Source of the DNA: Halobacteriales archaeon QS_3_64_16
GTDB lineage: Archaea > Halobacteriota > Halobacteria > Halobacteriales > Halococcaceae
Length of the DNA stretch: 64,000 nucleotides
Assembly (NCBI GenBank): GCA_003021705.1
Contig: PXRJ01000038.1
Coordinates: 1 to 64,000, forward strand
Reading direction: 5' to 3'
Shown: piece by piece, positions 18,328 through 28,106 of the stretch
Layout: the number at the start of each line of letters is the position of its first letter
How positions within the stretch are numbered: the first letter of the stretch is position 1
Made by a program: the position numbers and the translations under genes
Notes under the pieces: generated by a model
What the model saw: only the letters and a program-made list of their open reading frames with translations
What the model was told of the DNA's origin: nothing
The model's database searches: none

Positions 18328-20641
18328 GCGGATGAGCCGGGTGTCGGTCGCCGGCTCCCGGCGCGTTCGCGAGGAGGTGATCGAGACGGTACACGACCTG
18401 CATCTGTTGCATCTCTCGGGGTACGACGGCTCCTGGGAGGGCTTCGAGCCGGGCGACCCGATCGAGGGGGCCGACGACTCCTCCCAGCAGCTTGTGACGA
18501 TCCGCTCGCTTCAGAGCATCCTCGACGTCGATAGCGAGGACGCCGGACCGGCCCGGATCGTCGACCCGGAGGAGTCAAAACGTGAACTCGAGGCCGTTCG
18601 CACGCGGGTCAACGACCTGGACGATCGCCGAGACGATCTCGAAGACGATCTCCAGGAAATCGACGAGCGCCTCGGAACGATGGAGACGCTCGCCTCGCTG
18701 GGGATCGATCTCGATCTGCTCGGCGGCTACGAGACCATCGATACCCGCGTCGGCGAAGGCGACGCCGAGGCGGTCTCACGGGCACTCGAAGACAGCGAGG
18801 ATGTCACGTCCTACCAAGTGTTTTCCGGCGAGAACGATCGCATCGTCGCCGCCTTCGCCCGACCGACGGCCGACGCCGAGACCGGTGATCCCTTCGAGAA
18901 GACACTCGTCGGCGTCGAGTTCACGCCGATCACGGTACCCGACGCGGAAGGCAGCCCCGAGGAGGTCGCCGCCGAACTCCGGGAACGTCGCCAGCAGGTC
19001 GAAGCCGATCTGGAGGAAGTAGAAGAAAGCCTCCGGACGGTCCGCGAGGAGGACGGTGGCTTTCTGCTCGCGACCGAAGAGCACCTCGCGATTGACGTCC
19101 AGAAACGCGAGGTCCCGCTCTCGTTTGCGACCACCGAGAACGCCTTCGTCGCGGAGGGGTGGATTCCGACCGAGCGGCGCGATGATCTCGAGGCTGCCCT
19201 CGAACAGGCCGTCGGCGATCATATTGAGTTCGACGAACTCGAACGCGCCTCGTATGACGGCGATGGCGGAGTGCGCGATCGCACGCCGGTCGAGGGCGGC
19301 GCGGGCGAGGCGGGCGAGCCGACCGCCGCCGACGGTGGCAGCGAGGAAGTACGGACCGACGGCGGTCCGAGTCGGACGGAGAGCTCCGGGCACGGAGGCG
19401 GCTCCCAGCACGGCTCCGCGGATAACCAGCCGGCCGGTGAAGACGAGGAACTGCGGGCCGATGGGGGAGTCAGCGAGCAGGACGAACGGCCGATGGCGAG
19501 CCGGCCGCCAGTCGTTCAGGACAACCCCGGTTCGGCGAAACCGTTCGAGACACTCGTTCGCGTTCTCAACCGACCGCAGTACTCCGAGTTCGACCCGACC
19601 TTCCTGGTTTTCCTCACCTTCCCGCTCTTTTTCGGCTTCATGATCGGGGATGTCGGCTATGGTCTACTGTACCTCGGGATCGGCTACCTGGTCTACTCGC
19701 GATACGACGGCGCGATCGGCGCGCTCGGGGCGATCGCGCTGTGGTCCGGTGCGTTCACGGCGGTCTTCGGCGTGTTGTATGGCGAGATATTCGGCCTACA
19801 CACGATCGGGACGGTACTCTGGGGCGGCCATCCCCCCATCGAGAAGGGCCTCTCGCCCGCGACGGTTCAATGGGCACAGCTCTGGCTCGTGGTGAGCCTT
19901 CTGGCTGGGCTACTGCACGTCACCGCAGGCTACGTGCTCGGGTTCGCAAAGGAACTCCGGCACGGCCTCAAGGACGCACTGCTCGAGAGCGGTTCGTGGG
20001 CGATTCTGATGCTCGGCGTCTGGGGCTGGATTCTCAGCCGAGCGCTCGAAGCATCGAAACCGGAGTTCCTCTTCGCCGTCTTCAGCGGTGAACCGTTCCC
20101 CTTCGGTTTCAGCGGCCTCCCGGAGAGCGTCGGCTGGGCAGCGCTTCTGCTCGGAGTCGTTGTCGGGTTGCCACTGATGGTCTATGGCGAGGTCGAACAC
20201 CTCGGGAACATCGGAATCATCGCGGGCGTACTTGAGAGCCTCAACGTGCTCGTAAACGTCTTGTCGTATGCCCGGATCGCCGCGGTACTGCTCGCGAAGG
20301 CGGGCATGGCCTTCGTCGTAAACCTGCTTTTCTTCGGGGCCTACCAGGAGAACGGCGAGTTCCACTTCCTGTTGACTCACGGTCCCGAGTACGTCGCCGA
20401 ACTCGGTCCCGAGGCCGAGCTCATGTTCCCCGGCCTGATCCACCTGGGCGTTATCGGCGTGCTCGTCGGCCTCGTCGTCGTCGTGGTCGGCCACGCCCTG
20501 GTACTCGTTCTCGGAATCACGAGTGCCGGCCTGCAGGCCGTACGACTCGAATACGTCGAGTTCTTCCAGAAGTTCTACGAGGGCGGCGGCGATCAGTATG
20601 AACCCTTCGGCTACGACCGTCGACACACCGCCGAGGAGTAG
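18314..20641 (+). CDS. atpI: A-type ATP synthase subunit I (membrane stator)
   Basis: A 775-residue subunit a homologue. The N-terminal half (to about residue 330) is the cytoplasmic coiled-coil arm. It is followed by a hyperacidic Gly/Ser insert (about residues 310-390) and seven or eight membrane helices starting at FLVFLTFPLFFGFMIGDVGY. The functional arginine lies in the LSYARIAAVLLAKAGMAF helix. Together with the K ring it forms the ion half-channels. ATG at 18314 (MLRPERMSRVSV) matches haloarchaeal orthologues. Confidence 0.95.
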   Translation: MLRPERMSRVSVAGSRRVREEVIETVHDLHLLHLSGYDGSWEGFEPGDPIEGADDSSQQLVTIRSLQSILDVDSEDAGPARIVDPEESKRELEAVRTRVNDLDDRRDDLEDDLQEIDERLGTMETLASLGIDLDLLGGYETIDTRVGEGDAEAVSRALEDSEDVTSYQVFSGENDRIVAAFARPTADAETGDPFEKTLVGVEFTPITVPDAEGSPEEVAAELRERRQQVEADLEEVEESLRTVREEDGGFLLATEEHLAIDVQKREVPLSFATTENAFVAEGWIPTERRDDLEAALEQAVGDHIEFDELERASYDGDGGVRDRTPVEGGAGEAGEPTAADGGSEEVRTDGGPSRTESSGHGGGSQHGSADNQPAGEDEELRADGGVSEQDERPMASRPPVVQDNPGSAKPFETLVRVLNRPQYSEFDPTFLVFLTFPLFFGFMIGDVGYGLLYLGIGYLVYSRYDGAIGALGAIALWSGAFTAVFGVLYGEIFGLHTIGTVLWGGHPPIEKGLSPATVQWAQLWLVVSLLAGLLHVTAGYVLGFAKELRHGLKDALLESGSWAILMLGVWGWILSRALEASKPEFLFAVFSGEPFPFGFSGLPESVGWAALLLGVVVGLPLMVYGEVEHLGNIGIIAGVLESLNVLVNVLSYARIAAVLLAKAGMAFVVNLLFFGAYQENGEFHFLLTHGPEYVAELGPEAELMFPGLIHLGVIGVLVGLVVVVVGHALVLVLGITSAGLQAVRLEYVEFFQKFYEGGGDQYEPFGYDRRHTAEE

Positions 20642-20892
20642 GGTCGTTCGTCGCTGCGTAGGACAGAGTTGCGACCCGCTTTTCGTTCGCTCGATGGTCA
20701 CCGATGATAGCCTCGGTCCGAACCCGTCCTGTCAACGGATCAGTCACGATCGTCCGAATCCGTAACGCTCAAAAACAGGGCTGTGAGGCTGGATACGCCG
20801 AAGTTTTTGGGAAGCTTTAAGAAGCCAGTGTGAGGAAATACGCCCGTTCGGCAATGAGCGAACGATGTCAGTGGAGCGCTGAATAACACACC
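20642..20892 (+). promoter_or_regulatory. possible internal promoter before atpK
   Basis: This is a large gap (251 bp) within an otherwise tight operon. It contains GAAGTTTTTGGG and a TATA-like CTTTAAG near 20814-20820, followed by about 70 nt to the atpK start. The T-run could attenuate the H-I transcript and the TATA-like box could add transcription for the proteolipid, which is needed in many copies per enzyme. Confidence 0.4.
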
Positions 20893-21144
20893 ATGTTCGA
20901 GTTGATCGCCGCATTCGTCAGTGTCGTATTGCAAGGGGGCGGACCGGCCGTCCCGCCGACAGCCGGTGCCGCCATCGCCGTTGGACTCGCCGCGCTCGGT
21001 GCGGGGATCGCGGAGCGAGGGATCGGGGCCGCAGCCGTCGGGGCGACCGCCGAGGACGACGACATGTTCGGTCGTGGGCTGATCCTGACGGTGCTGCCGG
21101 AGACGCTCGTCATCCTCGCACTGGTCACCATCTTCGTGGTCTAA
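20893..21144 (+). CDS. atpK: A-type ATP synthase subunit K (proteolipid c ring)
   Basis: An 83-residue hairpin membrane protein: helix 1 is glycine/alanine-rich (TAGAAIAVGLAALGAGIAERGIG) and helix 2 carries the ion-binding Glu70 in VLPETLVILALVTIF. It forms the rotating membrane ring. The hydrophobic stretch before helix 1 may be a cleaved leader, as in other haloarchaeal K subunits. Confidence 0.95.
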   Translation: MFELIAAFVSVVLQGGGPAVPPTAGAAIAVGLAALGAGIAERGIGAAAVGATAEDDDMFGRGLILTVLPETLVILALVTIFVV

Positions 21145-21167
21145 CGCGACCGACTCGTCTTTTCACC

Positions 21168-21818
21168 ATGAGTTTAGACACCGTCGCGGAGGACATCAAA
21201 GAAGAGGCACGCGAAGACGCCGAGGAGATCCGTGCGGAAGGCGACCGGCGCGCCGAGGAGATCACCAGCGAGGCCGAATCCGACGCCGAGGCAATCGTCT
21301 CCGAGCGCGAGGACGAAATCGAACGACGGATCACCCAGGAGCGCGAGCGGACGCTATCGAGTGCCACTCTCGAAGCGAAACAGAAACGACTCGAAGCCCG
21401 TCGCGACGTCCTGCAGGAGGTACGGGCGGACGCACGCGAAGAGGTCGCTGCCATCGACGGCGACACCCGCGCCGATCTCACGCGGACGCTGCTCGCCGAC
21501 GCCGCCACGGAGTTCGGCGAGCGCGAGGTCGAGATCTACGGCCGTGCCGAGGACGAGGGCCTCATCGAGGAGATCGTGGCTGAGTACGACGAGTACGAGA
21601 ACTACGAGTACGCCGGGGAGTTCGACTGTCTCGGCGGCGTGGTCGCCGAGAGCGAGGCTTCTCGTGTGCGCGTGAACAACACCTTCGATTCGGTGTTCGC
21701 CGACATCTGGGACGACGAACTGAAGCAGGTGAGCGACCGGCTGTTCGAGAACGGTGAGGCTGCCGGGACCGAAACCGGAACTAGGACCGTCGAGAGCACA
21801 GACGGGGACACCGGATGA
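21168..21818 (+). CDS. atpE: A-type ATP synthase subunit E
   Basis: A 216-residue peripheral stalk subunit: a charged N-terminal coiled coil (Glu/Arg/Ala repeats, residues 1-95) and a globular C-terminal head containing GEFDCLGGVVAESEASRVRVNNTFDS-type sequence. It overlaps the start of atpC by four nt (ATGA), indicating translational coupling. It partners AtpH to hold the A3B3 head. Confidence 0.93.
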   Translation: MSLDTVAEDIKEEAREDAEEIRAEGDRRAEEITSEAESDAEAIVSEREDEIERRITQERERTLSSATLEAKQKRLEARRDVLQEVRADAREEVAAIDGDTRADLTRTLLADAATEFGEREVEIYGRAEDEGLIEEIVAEYDEYENYEYAGEFDCLGGVVAESEASRVRVNNTFDSVFADIWDDELKQVSDRLFENGEAAGTETGTRTVESTDGDTG

Positions 21819-22876
21819 GTACCGCGTCGTCGTCTTCGAGTTCGAACTACGAGTACGTCACCGCACGAGTACGCTCGCGGAAGGCCAAACTCTTCGACGA
21901 GGACGACTACCGGCAACTGACCCGGATGGGGACGGGCGAGATCGCCCGCTTCATGGAGGAATCGGAGTACGAAGAAGAGATGAACGACTTAGGCGCGCGG
22001 TACTCGGGGGTCGATCTCATCGAGTTCGCCCTGAACCGGAACCGGGCGAAACACTTCGAGGACCTCTTGCGCTGGGCAGAAGGCCCGTTGTACGACTACG
22101 TTGCCCGGTATCTCCGACGCTTCGATGCCTGGAACGTAAAGACCGTGATCCGGGGACTGTCCTCGGAGGCCGACCGCGAGGACATTGAGGCCGACCTCGT
22201 TCGTACAGGCGAGTTCTCCGGCTCGCTCACCGACCGACTGCTCGAAGCGGGTTCGATCGAGGAGGTAGTCGAGGTACTCGATCACACCGCCTTTGGGCCG
22301 GCGCTCGAAGACGCGCTCGACGACTACGAGGAAAGCGGTCAGCTCGTCCCCATAGAGAACGCCGTCGACCGGGCGTACTACGAGTCCCTACTCGAGAACA
22401 TGCCCGCGGAGACCGATCGGGCGACGAGCCTTTACATCGAGTTCCTCCGCGCGGAGATCGACTTCCGTAACGTCAGGAACGCCCTGCGGCTCGCCCGGAG
22501 CGGGGCATCGGTCGACGTGGGTGAATACTTCATCGGCGGCGGGCGGCTCTTCTCGGCCGAGGAGATCGACGGCCTCGCCGGGAACACGAACGAACTGATC
22601 GCCCGGCTCCGCGATAGCGTCTACGGCGAGCGTCTCGCAGGCCCGCTCGACGACTTAGAGAACGCCGAGAGCCTGATCGGCTTCGAGCGCGCGCTCGAAG
22701 AAGTGTTGTTGGCCTACTCGAACCGGCTCTCACAGTTGTATCCGCTGTCGGTCTGTCCGGTCTTTTCGTACGTCCTCGCGAAGGAACGCGAGGTACGGAA
22801 CGTCCGGGCGATCGCCCGTGGCCGCGAGGCCGGCCTCGACGCAGAGGAAATCGAAAACGAGCTGGTGGTACTGTGA
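21815..22876 (+). CDS. atpC: A-type ATP synthase subunit C
   Basis: A 353-residue all-helical funnel subunit (V-type subunit d homologue) that links the K ring to the central stalk. Family features include YEYVTARVRSRKAKL at the start, a KTVIRGL segment and the C-terminal FSYVLAKEREVRNVRAIARG. Coupled to atpE by a four-base overlap. Confidence 0.95.
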   Translation: MSTASSSSSSNYEYVTARVRSRKAKLFDEDDYRQLTRMGTGEIARFMEESEYEEEMNDLGARYSGVDLIEFALNRNRAKHFEDLLRWAEGPLYDYVARYLRRFDAWNVKTVIRGLSSEADREDIEADLVRTGEFSGSLTDRLLEAGSIEEVVEVLDHTAFGPALEDALDDYEESGQLVPIENAVDRAYYESLLENMPAETDRATSLYIEFLRAEIDFRNVRNALRLARSGASVDVGEYFIGGGRLFSAEEIDGLAGNTNELIARLRDSVYGERLAGPLDDLENAESLIGFERALEEVLLAYSNRLSQLYPLSVCPVFSYVLAKEREVRNVRAIARGREAGLDAEEIENELVVL

Positions 22877-23003
22877 GCGCCCCTCGTCGCTCCCGCTCGC
22901 CTACCCTCCGACCGGGCGCAGCCGCGAGTGTCGTTCGGACGGCCCGCCCGATCACTGAGATGACCGCCGCTTCTATGAACGTCCGGAACCGTATGGAGAA
23001 CCG

Positions 23004-23324
23004 ATGAGCCGTGAAGTGGCCGTTATCGGCAGTCCGGAGTTCACGACGGGCTTTCGTCTCGCCGGAGTACGAAAATTCGAGAACGTCCCGGCCGAGAAGA
23101 AAGACGAAGAGCTCGACGATGCCGTGACGCGTACCTTCGAGGACGAGGAGGTCGGCATCGTCGTGCTCAAAGACGAGGATATGGAGTACCTCTCGCGGCG
23201 AGTTCGCGAGCGCGCGGAGACGAGCGTCGAACCCACCCTCGTCACCCTCGGCGGGGGCGCGGGCAGCGGCGGGCTGCGCGAGCAGATCAAACGCGCCATC
23301 GGAATCGACCTGATGGACGAGTGA
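23004..23324 (+). CDS. atpF: A-type ATP synthase subunit F
   Basis: A 106-residue central-stalk subunit. The start EVAVIGSPEFTTGFRLAGV and the C-terminal ALTVGGG-like LVTLGGGAGSGGLREQIKRAIG segment match the family. It binds subunit D in the rotor. It follows a 127-bp gap after atpC. Confidence 0.95.
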   Translation: MSREVAVIGSPEFTTGFRLAGVRKFENVPAEKKDEELDDAVTRTFEDEEVGIVVLKDEDMEYLSRRVRERAETSVEPTLVTLGGGAGSGGLREQIKRAIGIDLMDE

Positions 23325-23454
23325 TCGCGGCGACCGCGAACCACATCGACATCGATCCCGGCGACCGGCTCGACAAACGGTCGGCCGCCCGACGCGAGTA
23401 TCGGCGACCTGAACGACGAACGACAGACGACGGACGACGACCAACACATAACAC

Positions 23455-25212
23455 ATGAGTCAAGCAGTAGATTCCGAAACCGAATCCGAGGCGGTGATCC
23501 GCAGCGTCAGCGGCCCCGTCGCCACGGCGACCGGCCTCGACGCGAAGATGAACGACGTGGTCTATGTCGGCGATGAAGGCCTGATGGGCGAGGTGATCGA
23601 GATCGAAGGTGATGTCACCACCGTCCAGGTCTACGAGGAGACGTCGAATGTCTCGCCCGGCGAACCCGTCCGGAACACGGGCAGTCCCCTCTCGGTGGAT
23701 CTGGGGCCCGGAATGTTGTACTCGATCTACGATGGGGTCCAGCGACCCCTTACGGTTCTCGAAGAGCAGATGGGGGCTTTCCTCGATCGGGGCGTCGACG
23801 CGCCGGGCATCGACATGGAAGACACCTGGGACTTTTCGCCGACCGTCGAGGAAGGCGAGACGGTCGAGTCGGGCGATATCATCGGGACTGTCCCGGAGAC
23901 CGAAAGCATCGAACACCGCGTGATGGTCCCGCCCGACGCCGAGGACGGGGAAGTAACGAGCATCGCAGAGGGCGAGTACACCGTCGAGGAGACGGTCTGT
24001 GAACTCGATTCCGGTGTCGAAATATCGATGCATCAGGAGTGGCCCGTGCGCGAAGCGCGGCCCACCGTCGATAAGAACACCCCGACGACCCCTTTGGTGA
24101 CCGGTCAGCGCATTCAGGATGGATTGTTCCCGATCGCGAAGGGCGGGACGGCGGCGATCCCCGGCCCCTTCGGCTCAGGGAAAACCGTCACCCAACAGCA
24201 GCTCGCGAAGTGGGCCGACGCCGACATCGTCGTCTACATCGGCTGTGGAGAGCGGGGCAACGAGATGACCGAGGTCATCGAGGACTTCCCCGAACTCGAC
24301 GACCCCCAGACCGGCAAACCGCTGATGGCCCGGACCTGCCTGATCGCCAATACCTCGAATATGCCCGTCGCCGCGCGGGAATCGTGTGTGTATACGGGCA
24401 TCACGATCGCGGAGTTCTACCGCGATATGGGCTATGACGTCGCGCTCATGGCCGATTCGACCTCCCGATGGGCCGAAGCCATGCGCGAGATCAGTTCGAG
24501 ATTGGAGGAGATGCCCGGCGAGGAGGGCTATCCGGCCTACCTGGCCGCTCGGCTCTCGCAGTTCTACGAGCGAGCGGGCAATTTCGAGAACATCAACGGT
24601 ACGGACGGCTCGATCTCGGTGGTCGGTGCGGTCTTGCCGCCCGGGGGTGATTTCTCCGAGCCAGTAACGCAAAACACACTGCGGATCGTCAAGACCTTCT
24701 GGGCGCTTGATGCCGACCTGGCCGAACGGCGGCACTTCCCGGCGATCAACTGGGACGAGTCATATTCGCTCTATCGCGATCAGTTAGATCCCTGGTTCCA
24801 GGAGAACGTCGCGGAGGACTGGCCGGAGGTCCGCCAGTGGGCGATCGACACCCTGGACGAGGAGAGCGAACTCCAGGAGATCGTCCAGCTCGTCGGCAAG
24901 GACGCCCTACCGGACGACCAGCAGCTCACCTTAGAGGTCGCTCGCTACCTTCGAGAAGCGTTCCTCCAGCAGAACGCCTTGCACGACGTCGATACGTACT
25001 GCGAACCCGAGAAGACGTACCGGATCATGCAGGCGATTCAGACGTTCAACGACGAGGCCTTCGAAGCGCTGGAAGCCGGCGTGCCGGTCGAAGAGATCCA
25101 GTCGATCGACGCCGCTCCCCGATTGAACCGGATCGCGACGACCGAGGAGTACGAGGAGTTCACCGAAGACGTCGAGACGGATATCGAAGAGCAGCTCCGG
25201 GCGAAGTACTAA
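23455..25212 (+). CDS. atpA: A-type ATP synthase subunit A (catalytic)
   Basis: A 585-residue catalytic subunit. The Walker A motif GPFGSGKT is at about residues 236-243, within the nucleotide-binding domain; [15 protein letters not shown] and the [19 protein letters not shown] segment are intact. The bulge domain typical of A/V-type A subunits precedes the P-loop. With AtpB it forms the alternating hexamer. No intein is present. Confidence 0.98.
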   Translation: MSQAVDSETESEAVIRSVSGPVATATGLDAKMNDVVYVGDEGLMGEVIEIEGDVTTVQVYEETSNVSPGEPVRNTGSPLSVDLGPGMLYSIYDGVQRPLTVLEEQMGAFLDRGVDAPGIDMEDTWDFSPTVEEGETVESGDIIGTVPETESIEHRVMVPPDAEDGEVTSIAEGEYTVEETVCELDSGVEISMHQEWPVREARPTVDKNTPTTPLVTGQRIQDGLFPIAKGGTAAIPGPFGSGKTVTQQQLAKWADADIVVYIGCGERGNEMTEVIEDFPELDDPQTGKPLMARTCLIANTSNMPVAARESCVYTGITIAEFYRDMGYDVALMADSTSRWAEAMREISSRLEEMPGEEGYPAYLAARLSQFYERAGNFENINGTDGSISVVGAVLPPGGDFSEPVTQNTLRIVKTFWALDADLAERRHFPAINWDESYSLYRDQLDPWFQENVAEDWPEVRQWAIDTLDEESELQEIVQLVGKDALPDDQQLTLEVARYLREAFLQQNALHDVDTYCEPEKTYRIMQAIQTFNDEAFEALEAGVPVEEIQSIDAAPRLNRIATTEEYEEFTEDVETDIEEQLRAKY

Positions 25213-25239
25213 CTGAGCTACCGAGAGAGACACACGACA

Positions 25240-26706
25240 ATGAAAGAATACCAGACCATTTCCGAGATCAGCGGCCCCCTCGTGTTCGTCGAGATCGACG
25301 AGCCGGTGGGCTACGACGAGATCGTCGAGATCGAGACGCCCGAGGGCGACCAGCTACGCGGCCAGGTGCTCGAGTCCTCCGAGGACTTCTGTGCTATCCA
25401 GGTCTTCGAGGGCACCGGCGGAATCGATCGCAACGCTTCGGTCCGCTTCCTCGGCGAGACCCTCAAGATGCCCGTCACCGAGGACCTGCTCGGGCGGGTG
25501 CTCGACGGCTCGGGTAACCCGATCGATGGCGGCCCCGAGATCGTCCCCGACGAGCGTCAAGACATCGTCGGCGCGGCGATCAACCCATACTCCCGGGAGT
25601 ACCCCGAGGAGTTCATCCAGACCGGCGTGAGTGCTATCGACGGCATGAACACCCTGGTACGAGGGCAGAAACTGCCAATCTTTTCCGGATCGGGACTGCC
25701 CCACAACGATCTGGCGCTTCAGATCGCCCGGCAGGCGACTGTTCCGGAAGAAGCCAGCGAGGAGGGTGAAAACGGTGAGGACGACGAGGGAAGCGAGTTC
25801 GCGGTGATCTTCGCGGCGATGGGGATCACCGCCGAGGAATCGAACGAGTTCCTCGAGGACTTCGAGCGCACAGGTGCATTGGAACGCTCGGTCGTCTTCG
25901 CGAATCTCGCGGACGACCCGGCCGTCGAACGCCAGATCACGCCCCGGCTCGCGCTCACGACCGCCGAGTATCTCGCCTTCGAGAAGAACTATCACGTACT
26001 CGTGATCCTCACGGACATGACGAACTACTGTGAGGCCCTGCGCCAGATCGGGGCCGCCCGCGAGGAGGTGCCCGGCCGGCGTGGCTATCCGGGCTACATG
26101 TATACTGACCTCGCTCAACTCTACGAGCGAGCGGGCCGGATCGAGGGCGTCGAGGGCTCGGTGACCCAGATCCCGATCCTCACGATGCCCGGCGACGACG
26201 ACACCCACCCGATCCCCGACCTCACCGGGTATATTACCGAAGGCCAGATCTACATCGATCGCGACCTCAATTCCCAAGGGGTTCAGCCGCCGATCAACGT
26301 CCTGCCGAGCCTCTCGCGGCTGATGGACGACGGCATCGGCGAGGGCCTCACCAGGGAGGATCACGGCGATCTCTCCGACCAGATCTATGCGGCCTACGCG
26401 GAGGGAGAGGACCTCCGTGATCTCGTGAACATCGTCGGCCGCGAGGCCCTGGACGAGCGCGATAACACCTACCTGGACTTCGCCGACCGATTCGAGTCGG
26501 AGTTCGTCGACCAGGGCTTCGAGACCAACCGGGAGATCACCGAAACCTTGGATCTCGGCTGGGAGCTGATCTCGATGCTTGATACGGCCTACCTCAATCG
26601 CATCGACGAGGAGCTGATCGAGAAGTACTACCGCCAGGACGTCTCGGCGGACGACGCGGAGGACGAAGCAAGCGAGGACAGCGAGACCGCCGAAGCCGCC
26701 GACTGA
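25240..26706 (+). CDS. atpB: A-type ATP synthase subunit B (regulatory)
   Basis: A 488-residue non-catalytic nucleotide-binding subunit. The P-loop is replaced by [15 protein letters not shown], as in all B subunits. A short acidic insert ([15 protein letters not shown]) follows it and the C-terminus ends in an Asp/Glu/Ala tail. [22 protein letters not shown]-like sequence is present. This is the last gene of the contiguous block; atpD is not next to it. Confidence 0.97.
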   Translation: MKEYQTISEISGPLVFVEIDEPVGYDEIVEIETPEGDQLRGQVLESSEDFCAIQVFEGTGGIDRNASVRFLGETLKMPVTEDLLGRVLDGSGNPIDGGPEIVPDERQDIVGAAINPYSREYPEEFIQTGVSAIDGMNTLVRGQKLPIFSGSGLPHNDLALQIARQATVPEEASEEGENGEDDEGSEFAVIFAAMGITAEESNEFLEDFERTGALERSVVFANLADDPAVERQITPRLALTTAEYLAFEKNYHVLVILTDMTNYCEALRQIGAAREEVPGRRGYPGYMYTDLAQLYERAGRIEGVEGSVTQIPILTMPGDDDTHPIPDLTGYITEGQIYIDRDLNSQGVQPPINVLPSLSRLMDDGIGEGLTREDHGDLSDQIYAAYAEGEDLRDLVNIVGREALDERDNTYLDFADRFESEFVDQGFETNREITETLDLGWELISMLDTAYLNRIDEELIEKYYRQDVSADDAEDEASEDSETAEAAD

Positions 26707-26797
26707 CACACACCATCGCTTCTTCCCGTTCGTCGTCTTTTCGTCTCTTTCGCCCCGGTTTCTCGGCGATTCGAACCCGGTCAGTACGCCTCGTTCC

Positions 26798-26986
26798 CTA
26801 CAGCCGGTTGGCCTGTTTTTCCTGGTCCTGAAGCCCCGAGCGAGACCCGCTCCGACCGCCAGCGCTCGGGCCGTAGCGCGGATCTGATATCGACGACTGG
26901 CGAGCCATCGAGGACTTCCGGTGCTCGCCATAACCGTAGTGGGAGTCGAACGATCGCTCGTACTGTCGATCGTTCGGCAAGTACAC
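26798..26986 (-). CDS. possible small hypothetical protein
   Basis: A frame on the minus strand, with GTG start at 26986, gives a 62-residue Ser/Gly/Tyr-rich product (VYLPNDRQYERSFDSHYGYG, ending QDQEKQANRL). It lacks the Arg/Pro-rich look of shadow frames and might be real. A downstream ATG (MARQSSISDPRYG) is an alternative start. No family is recognised, and nothing around it explains a role. The + strand of the same stretch has no competing gene. Confidence 0.35.
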   Translation of the reverse strand: MYLPNDRQYERSFDSHYGYGEHRKSSMARQSSISDPRYGPSAGGRSGSRSGLQDQEKQANRL

Positions 26987-27016
26987 TGATACTTCCCCCC
27001 GGGGTAACGGCGACCT

Positions 27017-27235
27017 ATGGGACCCACAGATCGACCGAACGTCTTCGTTCTCAGTGCCGACTCGCTCCGAGCGAACGCCTTCGCCTCCCTGATGGGTGAC
27101 GTTCCCGGGCTGATCGACGGTGTTGCCTTCACGAACGCGGTCTCGACGGCCAACGCGACGGGTAGCTCGATGCCCAGTCTGGTCGGCGGCGTCTACAGCG
27201 AGACGGTCCACGCGGCAACCTGGGCGCTCAAGTTC
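27017..27235 (+). pseudogene. sulfatase-like gene, 5' end only
   Basis: The first ~65 residues (RPNVFVLSADSLRANAF, then GVAFTNAVSTANATGSSMPSL) match the N-terminus of alkaline-phosphatase-superfamily sulfatases from haloarchaea. After about residue 70 the frame continues to 27361 but runs antisense through the asparagine-synthase remnant, so it no longer encodes sulfatase. The catalytic Cys/Ser and most metal ligands are missing. Truncated at 27206-27238. Confidence 0.7.
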
Positions 27236-28035
27236 GGCGAGTCGAGCCCGCCCGACAGCGAGAGCACCGGTCGTTCGCCCGCACGCGCCCGACTCCGGCA
27301 GGCTTCCTCGAACAGGCGGGCGAGTTCGCGGGCGTTTCGCTGCCGGGAGCGACCGGCGTGAGCCGAACTTCCGAGATCGATGGTGTGGTACTGATCGGCG
27401 GTCACCTCGCCAGCGGGCCGGAACGCGATCCAGGCGGCCGGTCGTGGCTTGCGTACGTTCTCGAGGGCGGTCCGCGTTCCGAGCGGGTACCCGAAACAGA
27501 GGCGCTGGGCGATCGCGAGCCGATCGTACGCCCGGTCGGGGGTCCCTGCATCGGCGGCGACCCGCAGCTCCCGGGAGAGACAGACCCCCTCCTCGTGCGT
27601 GCCGATATAGATCGGCAGGCGGCCGAGCGCGTCGGTGATCACGGTCGTCGCGTTACTACGCTCGTCGAGGAAGACAGCGACGAACTCCCCGTCGATCCCG
27701 GCGAGGCGGCTCGGTGCCCAGGCGGGGGGCGGCCCCTCGGCGTCGCCTCGCTCCCGGATCGAGCGCCCGAGCCGATCGAGGAAATCTTGGAGTTCCGCCT
27801 CGGAGCGGTCGTAGACGTAGCCATCGAGCACGCAGGCCATTCCAGGGACGTCGATCGGCACGCACCGGACGGGATAGCTCGGGTACGCGCTCGCTGCGAT
27901 AGTAACGGTTCCGTCGTCGCTCTCGGTGAGGATCGACGTTCGATACCGCTTGTCGTGCTCGACCGTCCCACAGGCTCTCTCCAGGCGATCGCTCCCGTCT
28001 CCCCGTTCGTCCGTTAGGACGCTCACCCCTGGCAT
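27193..28035 (-). pseudogene. asparagine-synthase-like gene, 5' part only
   Basis: A 280-residue remnant starting MPGVSVLTDERGDGSD. It has an N-terminal glutaminase-like domain without the catalytic Cys2 (Pro follows Met), with segments IDGEFVAVFLDE and YIGTHEEGVCLSRELRVA. It then enters the ATP-pyrophosphatase domain and stops right after the P-loop VLSLSGGLDS, so the catalytic domain is missing. In haloarchaea such enzymes sit in surface-polysaccharide clusters. The cut lies opposite the cut in the sulfatase-like gene. Confidence 0.8.
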
Positions 28036-28106
28036 GCAACCTAAGAGGGGCAGGGACGCCGGCAAAGCTCTTACGGGGAGCGAGGTAGTCATGGCCGCCA
28101 CGACCC

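Noticed and set aside
26770-26800. TTCGAACCCGG-like sequence that recalls a tRNA T-arm
   Set aside because: The flanking bases do not pair as a T-stem and no other tRNA arms are present.
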